Assembly (NCBI RefSeq): GCF_042662225.1
Contig: NZ_JBHSYQ010000016.1
Location: forward strand, 655,176-719,175
Reading direction: 5' to 3'
DNA length: 64,000 nt
Source: Nibribacter roseus
GTDB taxonomy: Bacteria > Bacteroidota > Bacteroidia > Cytophagales > Hymenobacteraceae
Position 1 is the first letter of the stretch, and each line of letters starts with the position of its first letter. The notes under the pieces were generated by a model. That model had not been told where the DNA came from and searched no databases. It worked only from the letters and a program-made list of their open reading frames with translations. Below, piece after piece: positions 55,756 through 63,368 of the stretch. The translations under genes were made by a program, and so were the position numbers.

Positions 55756-57592
55756 ATGGAAAACAACTTATCACTGGAACCGGAAATTCTGAACAAAATA
55801 AATACATGGCTCGAGGGCAGCTACGACGCCGACACCAAGGCTGAGTTACAGCGTCTGGTTGACGCCAAAGACACGGATACCCTCACCGACTCATTTTACA
55901 AAGAACTGGAGTTTGGCACGGGTGGCTTGCGGGGCATTATGGGCGTGGGCAGTAACCGTATGAACCGGTACACCATTGGCATGGCCACCCAAGGCCTCAG
56001 CAACTATCTTCTCAAGTCGTTCCCAGACCAGCGGGTGAGCGTAGCCATAGCGCATGACAGCCGTAATAACTCTGATGTTTTTGCGCGCGTGGTAGCCGAT
56101 GTGTTCAGCGCCAACGGTATAAAAGTATACTTCTTCAAAGAACTGCGTCCCACACCAATTTTGTCTTTCGCCATACGGCATCTGGGTTGCCAGAGCGGCG
56201 TGGTACTCACGGCTTCCCACAACCCCAAAGAGTACAACGGTTACAAGGCCTACTGGAACGACGGTGGCCAAGTAACGGCTCCGCACGATAAGAACATCAT
56301 TGCCGAGGTAAACAAGATCCAGAGCGTGGACCAGGTGAAGTTTGATCGCAACGAAGCCAACATTGAATACATTCTGGAGGAAGTAGACCAGGCCTACTTA
56401 GACAAAGTGGCGACCCTGAGCGTGGACCCAGAAATGATTAAGCGGCAGCAAGATCTTAAAATTGTCTTCACCCCTATTCACGGTACCGGCGTGACCTTGG
56501 TGCCCCGTGCACTGGAGCGTTTCGGATTTACCAATGTGCACGTGCTGGAGGCGCAGGCCACGCCAGACGGCAACTTCCCAACCGTGGTGTACCCTAACCC
56601 TGAAGAGAAAGACGCCATGGATCTGGCCATGCAGAAAGCGAAGGAACTGGATGCCGATTTAGTCATGGCCACCGACCCTGACGCTGACCGCGTGGGCATG
56701 GCCGTAAAAGACCAGCACGGGCAGTGGGTACTCTTGAACGGTAACCAAACTGCCGCCCTGCTTACCTACTACATTCTACAAGCCTGGAAAAAAGCGGGCA
56801 AGCTTACCGGTAAAGAATACGTGGTGAACACCATTGTCACCACCGACCTTATTAACCGCGTAGCCGAAGGCTTTGGTGTAGACTGCTACGAAACCCTGAC
56901 CGGCTTCAAGTACATTGCCACCATCATGCGCGAGAAAGAGGGCGAGGCCCAGTACATCTGCGGTGGCGAGGAAAGCTATGGTTTCTTNNNNNNNNNNNNN
57001 NNNNNNNNNNNNNNNNNNNNNNNNNNNNNNNNNNNNNNNNNNNNNNNNNNNNNNNNNNNNNNNNNNNNNNNNNNNNGTGGGTGACTTCGTGCGTGACAAA
57101 GACGCCGTATCTGCCTGCGCCATGATAGCTGAAATGGTAGCCTCTGCCAAAGACCAGGGCAAGAGCATCTTTGAACTCATGATTCAAATGTACACGGAGT
57201 TCGGGTACTTCAAAGAAGACTTGATCTCCCTTACCAAAAAAGGCCACCGTGGTGCCCTGGAAATTCAGGAGATGATGCAGGAGCTGCGCGAGAACCCGCC
57301 GCAAACCATTGCCGGTTCTCCGGTTACTACTCTCATTGACTATAAAACTGGCTTCAGCCGCAACTTACAGTCTGGCGAGGAGAAAGCCACTGGCCTGGAA
57401 AGCTCAAACGTGCTGCAGTTCCTGACCGAAGACGGCACCAAAGTGTCTGCCAGGCCTTCTGGTACAGAACCTAAAATAAAGTTCTACTTCAGCGTGCGTG
57501 AGCCCCTAAACTCAGCTGAAGAGTTTGAGCAGGTAGGCAAAAAGCTGGACGAGAAAATACAGCGTATTATTTCTGACCTTAAGCTAACCTAA
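55756..57592 (+). CDS. Phosphoglucomutase/phosphomannomutase, interrupted by assembly gap
   Basis: Alpha-D-phosphohexomutase. The phosphoserine is S154 in VVLTASHNPKEYNGYK, the Mg loop is DPDADRVG (D307-D311), the sugar motif is CGGEESYGF and the phosphate motif SARPSGTEPKIKFYF. The N run (56988-57076, 89 N) splits it after GGEESYGF. Family proteins continue GFLVGDFVRDKDAVSA, so only about 1 base is truly missing; the repaired protein would be about 582 aa, normal for this long bacterial form. It interconverts hexose-1- and -6-phosphates; glucose is the likeliest substrate. The last chromosomal gene before the cassette array. Confidence 0.93.
56988..57076. other. Assembly gap (89 N) inside the phosphohexomutase gene
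   Basis: Flanking codons read GGT TTC TT- and -GTG GGT GAC. One base would rejoin them as GFLVGDF, the family sequence, so the 89 N length is an artefact. Confidence 0.95.
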
Positions 57593-57650
57593 CAGGTTAA
57601 ATATATTTTACCATTTATGAATCCTTTCTGGCCTGGTGCTGGAAGGGATT

Positions 57651-57690
57651 TGTGTTTTGGGGCTGTTTTCATGAAAAATGCCTTAAACTG
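57651..57690. repeat. Dispersed 40 bp palindrome, copy 16
   Basis: TGTGTTTTGGGGCTGTTTTC with a right half ending CCTTAAACTG. It is degenerate, and the last copy before the cassette array, which has none. Confidence 0.55.
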
Positions 57691-57728
57691 CAGATGCCTT
57701 TGGTAAGCTCCCGGAGCCTGATAATTAA

Positions 57729-57773
57729 CCGTAATATATACGTATAATACGTTTATATACGTATATATTACGG
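57729..57773. repeat. Perfect A/T-rich hairpin at array boundary
   Basis: Arms 57729-57746 and 57756-57773 are perfect 18 bp complements made of TATACGTATA-type sequence with a 9 nt loop. It may be a terminator or mark the junction of chromosome and array. Confidence 0.7.
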
Positions 57774-57888
57774 CTTTGCCTCGCCCTCTCCTACTCAATT
57801 TTATGCGCTTTTATAGGGCTATAACCAGTTTGAAACCTCTTATAAAAGCTCTAAAAGGCAGTTTTCCGAATTTAGTTGCGAACATGCT

Positions 57889-58016
57889 GCCTAATATGTA
57901 AATTGTATAAGTAAAGGCGGAACGCCTTTGAAAAAGAAACCGGAACATAGCGGGTGGTACCACCTCCACATATAGTGCCGATAAGTATACCTGGTGTTTT
58001 TATACAATAGTTAGGT
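57889..58016 (+). repeat. Divergent attC-like site at left end of array
   Basis: Left core GCCTAAT (57889-57895) and right core GTTAGGT (58010-58016) enclose 9 bp arms ATTGTATAA (57902-57910) and TTATACAAT (58000-58008) that pair perfectly. The order of outer and inner arms is that of attC. At 128 bp it is longer than the other sites and lacks their CGGCCGACGGCC centre. Its right core starts cassette 1. It could also be a degenerate attI. Confidence 0.6.
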
Positions 58017-58034
58017 GTAATTTATAATATAAAT

Positions 58035-58568
58035 ATGGGTCAATCAGCTACGCTATATAGAATATCAAAAACTGACTTTGAGGATAACAGAAGCGACCAG
58101 CAGCAATTGATTTCTCTAGCAAAGGGATTTGCCACCTTCGAAAAATTCTTCATGGGCTTAGACTTCATCCTTAAGAAAGGAGAAGACGACAGCACTCAAG
58201 TAGTTTTGGATGAAATATTCAATCCTGTATGCTATGATGAGAATGGTATAGAACCTGACTTCAGTAAATTGAGCGATGAAGAACTACACGACCTCTTCTT
58301 TAATGGAAGCTTACTTAGTTACTTACCGTCAGAGAAAATTAGAGCAGTTAATTCAAAGCTGGAAAGGCTAACCAAACAAGAAGTTGCCTCTCGCTTTAAC
58401 GCAGAAGAATTGAATGAGAATGATATATACCCAAATGTTTGGCATTCTGACAACTCCCCTGAACAAGCCTTCAACTTGAATCATATTTTAGAGGACTTTG
58501 AGAAGTTAAAGAACCTATTTAGCCAAGCTAGTAAAGAAGAAGAATATATTCTCCAGTTTATTGGTTAA
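58035..58568 (+). CDS. Cassette 1: DUF1877 (YfbM-like) protein
   Basis: 177 aa soluble protein starting MGQSATLYRISKTDFE, the typical opening of the DUF1877/YfbM family, followed by a helical, acidic body (LDEIFNPVCYDE; HILEDFEKLKNLFS). Family function is unknown; members are common in cassettes and accessory DNA. The ATG lies 25 bp after the cassette start, in an A/T-rich leader (TAATTTATAATATAAATATG) without Shine-Dalgarno. No promoter is seen. Confidence 0.87.
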   Translation: MGQSATLYRISKTDFEDNRSDQQQLISLAKGFATFEKFFMGLDFILKKGEDDSTQVVLDEIFNPVCYDENGIEPDFSKLSDEELHDLFFNGSLLSYLPSEKIRAVNSKLERLTKQEVASRFNAEELNENDIYPNVWHSDNSPEQAFNLNHILEDFEKLKNLFSQASKEEEYILQFIG

Positions 58569-58585
58569 GAAGAAAAAAAAACAAC

Positions 58586-58653
58586 ACCTAACAAGGTGCA
58601 TAAGTCATGCTTCGGCCGACGGCCTTGCACGCCTCATGCACTAGACGTTGGGC
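58586..58653 (+). repeat. attC site 1
   Basis: 68 bp. Left core ACCTAAC (58586-58592), right core GTTGGGC (58647-58653), inner arms around GTGCAT and ATGCAC, centre CGGCCGACGGCC. The left core extends to ACACCTAAC, the complement of the cassette 1 start GTTAGGTGT. Confidence 0.93.
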
Positions 58654-58673
58654 AGAATTAATAAAAAATAAAA

Positions 58674-59126
58674 ATGAGAGCAGCCAATTTCTTATTAGTC
58701 CTTGTAATGCCACTTTTGGCTTTTAAGTGTATAGATAAGAAAATGCGAAACAACTTTATTGAAGTATCTAATGGCTTTTCTCAAAACGTTTATTGTGTAC
58801 CAAGTTTTAATTACCCTGATACAACACTTTCCTTTCTTAGTAAAAACCAGATTCTAGGAAACGACTCTATTTATTTTTTGCCTTCTTTAGGTAAAAAGGA
58901 ATTGTTCTACATACCGCTTTGTGAAGAAGCAACATGGAAAAGGCTTAACCCAAATGACACTTTGCAAATATTTGTTTTTGATGAGAAAATGATAAAAGGT
59001 AAATCTTGGGATTATATTGTTAAAAATAGGATGTATGTAAAAAGGCTTTCATTCACTTTTAAAGAAATTCAACAAAATGAGTGCAAGATTATGTTGAACC
59101 CTAACTGTTTGGGTAAAGAAAAATAA
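58674..59126 (+). CDS. Cassette 2: exported hypothetical protein
   Basis: 150 aa with a hydrophobic N-terminus (NFLLVLVMPLLAFKC), either a signal peptide or a non-canonical lipoprotein signal with Cys at residue 19. The mature part is short and beta-rich (FSQNVYCVPSFNYPDTTL; YFLPSLGKKELFYIPLCEEATW). No known domain was recognised. Start 26 bp after the cassette start GTTGGGC. Complementary GCCCAAC opens the attC that closes it. Confidence 0.72.
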   Translation: MRAANFLLVLVMPLLAFKCIDKKMRNNFIEVSNGFSQNVYCVPSFNYPDTTLSFLSKNQILGNDSIYFLPSLGKKELFYIPLCEEATWKRLNPNDTLQIFVFDEKMIKGKSWDYIVKNRMYVKRLSFTFKEIQQNECKIMLNPNCLGKEK

Positions 59127-59131
59127 CTCAT

Positions 59132-59200
59132 GCCCAACAACACCTAAACGTCAGCCTTCGGCCGACGGCCTCGCCCGTCGTTTAGCCAAGTACGTTAGGT
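59132..59200 (+). repeat. attC site 2
   Basis: 69 bp. Left core GCCCAAC (59132-59138), right core GTTAGGT (59194-59200), inner arms CTAAACG and CGTTTAG, centre CGGCCGACGGCC. Confidence 0.94.
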
Positions 59201-59218
59201 GCCATAAGAATTAAAACA

Positions 59219-59812
59219 ATGAAAATTTATGTATTGGCATTTCTGTTATTGGCAAGCCTTAACTCGCTTGGACAGATTCCTGAGATTATTTCCAATACAA
59301 ATCATCAAGAGAAAAAAGCGTCATTAGTATACCATGCATTCAATGGACAGTATGATTTTGTGCTTGCCTTTACTGAGGATAGCTACTGGGGCAGAGATAG
59401 ACAACAGTACCAAATATTAGCCTTAAAAGATGGACAGTGGTACTTTATTAATTTAAAATCCAAGAAGAGAAAGAACGGAGACTATTCAAAGCCAAAGATT
59501 AATATTAAAAAAATTGCTCGTGACGAACCTGATAAACTTGTGAGGCAACTTGGGGAAATTGGTTTCTGGGGATTGAGCAGTTCGACTATAAACACGACTA
59601 GGATTAAATTGAATGATTCAACCGAAACTTACTATCATACTAGCGACGGGATAAGTTATAAGTTTGAAATCTTCAACAGAAACGATTACAGAATCATTGA
59701 AGCTGAAAATCCTGATAGGCTGTTAGAGAGAATGCCAGAGATTAAGCAAAGGCAAACATTCGTCCGCGGCAGAGACACGTTTAAAAAATTAATAAAAAAT
59801 TACGGCACCTAA
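59219..59812 (+). CDS. Cassette 3: secreted hypothetical protein
   Basis: 197 aa with a clear signal peptide (VLAFLLLASLNSLGQ). The mature domain has repeated strands (LAFTEDSYWGRDRQQYQILAL; SDGISYKFEIFNRNDY) and a basic middle (KSKKRKNGDYSKPKINIKK). No domain recognised. Its TAA stop (59810-59812) lies inside the left core of the attC. Start 25 bp after the cassette start. Confidence 0.75.
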   Translation: MKIYVLAFLLLASLNSLGQIPEIISNTNHQEKKASLVYHAFNGQYDFVLAFTEDSYWGRDRQQYQILALKDGQWYFINLKSKKRKNGDYSKPKINIKKIARDEPDKLVRQLGEIGFWGLSSSTINTTRIKLNDSTETYYHTSDGISYKFEIFNRNDYRIIEAENPDRLLERMPEIKQRQTFVRGRDTFKKLIKNYGT

Positions 59813-59874
59813 CATTGTGCATAAGCCATGCTACGGCCGATGGCCTTGCACGCCTCATGCACTAGCCGTTGTGC
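59807..59874 (+). repeat. attC site 3
   Basis: 68 bp. Left core ACCTAAC (59807-59813), right core GTTGTGC (59868-59874), centre CGGCCGATGGCC. The complement of the cassette 3 start reads through nine bases (GGCACCTAA). Confidence 0.93.
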
Positions 59875-59886
59875 GTAAGTTAAAAT

Positions 59887-60339
59887 ATGAAAGAGGAGAT
59901 TCAGAAGTTTAAAGTTAGCGGAAAGGTCTTTCTCTGGAAGTATAAAGACAACCAAAGAAATTATCCAGGTTGGAACCTTACAGTCGACAAAGCCGCTAGC
60001 CAGAATCTAGTTGACTTGTTGGATTTGATGGACAGCTGTGAATGGTCAACAAAGAAAACCCTGACAACCGAAGAACCGACACAAGCGCAACTAAATGTTC
60101 CCAACAACCAACGCGGACAAGCTGGTTGGAAAAGTGCCCAGCAATTGACATTAAACTCAAGAAAGCTTGAATCAGATGACTTTTGGACGGTTATTGAGAA
60201 TAATGGAGATGTAGAAATCCAGTTCTGGAAAGGTAAACTAAAAAAGCTACGGACTGCAATAGCCGAAATACCATTGGGCAAAGGAGACTTTGCAATATCA
60301 GACACCAAAGAAGAAAATATATTATACTTCTGGTGGTAA
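59887..60339 (+). CDS. Cassette 4: cytoplasmic hypothetical protein
   Basis: 150 aa with no signal or membrane segment. It opens FKVSGKVFLWKYKDNQRNYPGW, then LLDLMDSCEWSTKKTLT and a hydrophobic C-terminus ENILYFWW. Trp is unusually frequent (8 residues). No domain recognised. Start 18 bp after the cassette start TTGTGCGTAA. Confidence 0.75.
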   Translation: MKEEIQKFKVSGKVFLWKYKDNQRNYPGWNLTVDKAASQNLVDLLDLMDSCEWSTKKTLTTEEPTQAQLNVPNNQRGQAGWKSAQQLTLNSRKLESDDFWTVIENNGDVEIQFWKGKLKKLRTAIAEIPLGKGDFAISDTKEENILYFWW

Positions 60340-60355
60340 TTGAAAGAAAACCTAC

Positions 60356-60424
60356 GCACAACATTGTGTAAAAATTATGCGTCGGCCGACGGCCTCGCAC
60401 ACTTTTTACACGAGTCCGTTGTGG
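60356..60424 (+). repeat. attC site 4
   Basis: 69 bp. Left core GCACAAC (60356-60362), right core GTTGTGG (60418-60424), centre CGGCCGACGGCC, inner arms GTGTAAAAA and TTTTTACAC. Confidence 0.93.
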
Positions 60425-60436
60425 GTAATTTATAAA

Positions 60437-61345
60437 ATGAAAAAGCCTTGGTATATACTAATCTTATTTGTTGCCTGGGGCTGTTCCTTACAAAGGACTA
60501 ATCCCAGTAGCAACTTGCAGACGGATGAGGGAGAGTTAGCTTTCTCCAAACTTTTAGAACTTGCTGGAAGTGATACGGCAAATGTGAGTGGAACCAATGC
60601 AGTAAAGATTTACCGATATAGAGTTTCTGGAAAAGGAAAAATAAAGGACAGTACTCTCATAATTCAACGGAATCTCGACTTCTTCTCAAATTTCTCCGAA
60701 CCCATTGCCTATGACATAACCTATGATAGCCTAGGTAGGGAGTTCGAACGTTACGCCACCAGAGTTGCGACTGGAGAAAGGCATTTGAATTATCGCAAAA
60801 TTTATGATGAGCTGTCAAGACTCGACCAGTGGGTCGTATACAATGACGACGGTAAAATCAATTCGGCTACTTACTATCATTATGATGCGGATAACAATCT
60901 GATTAGGAAGGAAAGATTCTATGGCCATTTTATTTATGGCACTCCCAGATTAGAGAATTTGACCACATACGAATTTCAGGATGGCGCGCTGGTTAAGTCG
61001 GTTGAACGGATGAGCCAGTCCACAACGACAGGATTCGAAACTATACTCACTCAAGAATTTGACCCAATGAACAGGATTATAAATTATAGAAGTGAGTCGT
61101 TTCAGAGTGATAGCCTAGTCAGTACCTGGGGGTTTAGACCTATTTACAACCAAGAGGGGAAACTTGCAGCAAAAGAATACTACAGTTCAAACACCGCCGA
61201 CACAAGGGAGGAATATCGATACGACACAAGAGGATTACCAACTGAATCATTCTCTTACGAAATCAAAACCAAAGAGCCTAAGAGCTTATTAAAGTATTTC
61301 TACCAGAAAGAAAAACTACCCACAACAATAGCTAAAAAGCATTAA
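60437..61345 (+). CDS. Cassette 5: lipoprotein with YD-like repeats
   Basis: 302 aa from the ATG at 60437, 18 bp after the cassette start. An in-frame ATG at 60377 would add 20 residues encoded by attC 4 and is rejected. Lipoprotein signal: ILILFVAWGC. The body has imperfect repeats with Tyr-Asp and Gly turns (DITYDSLGREFERY; HYDADNNLIRKERF; RYDTRGLPTESFSY), like RHS/YD or MORN-type strands. It ends with residues TIAKKH read through the first part of attC 5. A surface lipoprotein of unknown role. Confidence 0.8.
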   Translation: MKKPWYILILFVAWGCSLQRTNPSSNLQTDEGELAFSKLLELAGSDTANVSGTNAVKIYRYRVSGKGKIKDSTLIIQRNLDFFSNFSEPIAYDITYDSLGREFERYATRVATGERHLNYRKIYDELSRLDQWVVYNDDGKINSATYYHYDADNNLIRKERFYGHFIYGTPRLENLTTYEFQDGALVKSVERMSQSTTTGFETILTQEFDPMNRIINYRSESFQSDSLVSTWGFRPIYNQEGKLAAKEYYSSNTADTREEYRYDTRGLPTESFSYEIKTKEPKSLLKYFYQKEKLPTTIAKKH

Positions 61346-61371
61346 AACGCTTTTTAGCCAAACCGTTGACA
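61320..61371 (+). repeat. attC site 5 (short form)
   Basis: 52 bp, the shortest. Left core CCACAAC (61320-61326), right core GTTGACA (61365-61371), inner arms GCTAAAAAGC (61331-61340) and GCTTTTTAGC (61349-61358) perfectly paired, loop of 8 nt. It lacks the CGGCCGACGGCC centre shared by most others. Confidence 0.88.
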
Positions 61372-61388
61372 CAAATACAAAAAATGAT

Positions 61389-61793
61389 ATGAGACAGCTT
61401 ATTTTAGTTATGTTAGTGGTGTCTCTGGCTATAAGTGCAAATGGACAAAATAAAACGTGCGACTTCAGAATTGATTCCCTATCTAAAGAAAAAATTTATA
61501 CGAGATTCGATAAATCTCCGACATATGGGGAATCTGTAAGTACGACTTATGAATATATAAGTAAAAATTTTAGGTTTCCTAACCATTATTCTGGAAATGA
61601 AACTATTGTAGCGTCATTTATAATTAATCAATGCGGAGAAATAATGGATATTAAATTGGTTGAGAAGTCTAAGAATCCATTAGTAAATGAAAACTTTGTT
61701 CAAACATTGACTTCAATGAGGAAATGGAATCCTGCTATTTGCAATGGCAAGCAAGTTAAGGCAGAAATAATTTTGCCTTTCAAGTTCCAGTGA
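61389..61793 (+). CDS. Cassette 6: exported protein with TonB C-terminal-like domain
   Basis: 134 aa with a signal peptide ending SANGQ (about residue 20). Residues about 60-134 match the TonB C-terminal fold: FRFPNHYSGNETIVASFIINQCGEIMDIKLVEKS, then MRKWNPAICNGKQVKAEIILPFKF. In Bacteroidota such a domain occurs in energy transducers and in stand-alone periplasmic proteins. There is no membrane anchor or Pro-rich linker here, so energy transfer by itself is unlikely. Two Cys residues in the domain could form a disulfide. Confidence 0.85.
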   Translation: MRQLILVMLVVSLAISANGQNKTCDFRIDSLSKEKIYTRFDKSPTYGESVSTTYEYISKNFRFPNHYSGNETIVASFIINQCGEIMDIKLVEKSKNPLVNENFVQTLTSMRKWNPAICNGKQVKAEIILPFKFQ

Positions 61794-61805
61794 TAAAAGT
61801 ACTTG

Positions 61806-61873
61806 TGTCAACAACGTGTAAACGCCAGCATCGGCCGACGGCCTTCGCCGCCGTTTACACAAGTACGTTATGT
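61806..61873 (+). repeat. attC site 6
   Basis: 68 bp. Left core TGTCAAC (61806-61812), right core GTTATGT (61867-61873), inner arms GTGTAAACG and CGTTTACAC paired over 9 bp, centre CGGCCGACGGCC. Confidence 0.94.
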
Positions 61874-61932
61874 CTAATTTATAAAATGAAAATTTGTAGC
61901 TGAAAACCTGCAAGTGGATAAGGAACTGTAAC

Positions 61933-62607
61933 ATGCTCGATTTCATCAAGAATTTCCAAAGCGAGGATATCAGTTTAAAAAAGGTCAGAAACCCAGATAT
62001 TTCAGTATTCAAAGAACTTACAGGAAAAGAAGGATTTAAACATTTGGCCACCTATGAAGTCTCAAGTAAAAGGAACAGGCTTTACTTATGTGTTGCTCAA
62101 TACCAAGTCTACTTTCCTAATCGGTACAAATTAGAAAGTCCCTATAAAACTGATTATTATCTATATGGCTTCCTAAGACTCGACGATAGCATTGGGAAGG
62201 TTTTTATGCGACCTGAAACCACGGCGGATAAAATCACTGAACTCTTTAAGAAGCAGGAACTTGATTTCAGTAATCATAAAATTTTTAGTAGAAAATATTA
62301 CCTTCTTGCAAGCGACCACAGGAAGGTTAGTGAGAAGTTCTCAACAAGGGTTTTAGATGCACTTTCAAGTATTGATACTGTTCTACTTGAATGTAACCTT
62401 AAAAGGTTCCTCTTTAGTATAGATGAAAAACCAGCGACAGAAGAAAGCTTCTTCAAACTTATTGAGCTGGGATTAGTGCTAGATAAGTCCTTGAATAAGC
62501 CACAAATCATGTGGGTTGAAAAATATATCAGCTATATTCAGAAAGAAAAACAAGACATAACACTGTATAAACGCCAGCTTCTGCCGACGGCCTTCGCCGC
62601 CGCTTAA
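61933..62607 (+). CDS. Cassette 7: cytoplasmic hypothetical protein with attC-encoded tail
   Basis: 224 aa with no signal peptide. Body: FKELTGKEGFKHLATYEVS, RLYLCVAQYQVYFPNRYK, helical second half. No domain recognised. The final 17 residues (DITLYKRQLLPTAFAAA) are encoded by attC 7 itself; the gene has lost any earlier stop. Start 65 bp after the cassette start, after a 5-codon mini-ORF (MKICS). Confidence 0.72.
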   Translation: MLDFIKNFQSEDISLKKVRNPDISVFKELTGKEGFKHLATYEVSSKRNRLYLCVAQYQVYFPNRYKLESPYKTDYYLYGFLRLDDSIGKVFMRPETTADKITELFKKQELDFSNHKIFSRKYYLLASDHRKVSEKFSTRVLDALSSIDTVLLECNLKRFLFSIDEKPATEESFFKLIELGLVLDKSLNKPQIMWVEKYISYIQKEKQDITLYKRQLLPTAFAAA

Positions 62608-62621
62608 ACTAAACGTTGGTA
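62555..62621 (+). repeat. attC site 7
   Basis: 67 bp. Left core ACATAAC (62555-62561), right core GTTGGTA (62615-62621), centre TGCCGACGGCC, inner arms less perfectly paired than the other sites. Confidence 0.88.
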
Positions 62622-62640
62622 AAAATTATAAATATGAAGA

Positions 62641-63138
62641 ATGAGTAAATCCCTTTTCATAATGACTTTGCTTGTTCTTGGTTCTATAATTTCATATAGT
62701 CAGAATGCTGATTTGGAAAATATCCACCCGTCAATCAGAAAAGTAGTGACTACATTGGAATCTGAAGGAGTGGATACTATGATGGTCTACTATCAATATT
62801 GTGTTGGCTGCCATAGCCTAAATAGCTCTAAAGAATGTAACGACTTCCTTACTGCAAGAATCATTTGGAAGAAAAGCGGAAAAGACTTTACCCAACGGGT
62901 TAATTGTTCCAAAGCGGATTCAGAAACATCGCAAACGGACTCTGAAGCTTTCAAATATTTTCTCGAAAACCGTCTGATATTGGCTGGACGTAAACCGTTA
63001 GCTAAAGGCAAGTTTTACCCGCCTCTCCCGCTTCACTATTTCGGAGAGGATTTTTACTTGAAAATAGGCAAAGGGTGGTATGCGACCAATCTGCATGAAG
63101 ACCAAATGGAAAGTAAGGAATGGGAAAAGTATAGCTGA
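62641..63138 (+). CDS. Cassette 8: exported protein with a CXXCH motif
   Basis: 165 aa with a signal peptide (FIMTLLVLGSIISYSQ, ends about residue 21). The mature protein has CVGCH (about residues 54-58), the form used to attach haem c, but no distal Met motif of a typical cytochrome c is certain and further Cys residues (C66, C89) suggest a disulfide or metal site instead. The ATG at 62641 overlaps a 4-codon upstream ORF at 62634. Confidence 0.72.
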   Translation: MSKSLFIMTLLVLGSIISYSQNADLENIHPSIRKVVTTLESEGVDTMMVYYQYCVGCHSLNSSKECNDFLTARIIWKKSGKDFTQRVNCSKADSETSQTDSEAFKYFLENRLILAGRKPLAKGKFYPPLPLHYFGEDFYLKIGKGWYATNLHEDQMESKEWEKYS

Positions 63139-63199
63139 GTTTTACCGACCATTAAGCTTTCAGAATTAAATAAACAGGAAATGGTCAAAAAATAACTTT

Positions 63200-63266
63200 T
63201 ACCAACAACGCCTAAACGTCAGTCTCGGCCGACGGCCTCGCCCGTCGCTTACACTAGACGTTGGCG
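63200..63266 (+). repeat. attC site 8
   Basis: 67 bp. Left core TACCAAC (63200-63206), right core GTTGGCG (63260-63266), centre CGGCCGACGGCC. Its left core complements the cassette 8 start GTTGGTAAAA. Confidence 0.94.
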
Positions 63267-63368
63267 GTAATTTTAAATTGACTGTTGCCGATAGCTTACG
63301 AATTTTATTTGCAACTTACTCTCGCCAGCCTTACGAATGGATTGGAAAGACAATTTCAAAAAATATAA

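Larger units (their letters stand above)
57593..57888. other. Spacer between phosphohexomutase and cassette array
   Basis: 296 bp. Contains a dispersed palindrome (57651-57690), an A/T hairpin (57729-57773) and no gene. This is where an integron integrase gene and attI would be expected in a standard layout; none is present. Confidence 0.65.

Noticed and set aside
60377..60436. Upstream ATG adding 20 residues to the cassette 5 lipoprotein
   Set aside because: This part is encoded by attC 4 and spans the recombination point; the ATG at 60437 gives a proper lipoprotein signal.
58586..63266. Regularly spaced similar repeats could be read as a CRISPR array
   Set aside because: Spacing is 430-900 bp with a gene in each interval, and the repeats have attC core sites matched to the adjacent cassette start. 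No cas genes are present.
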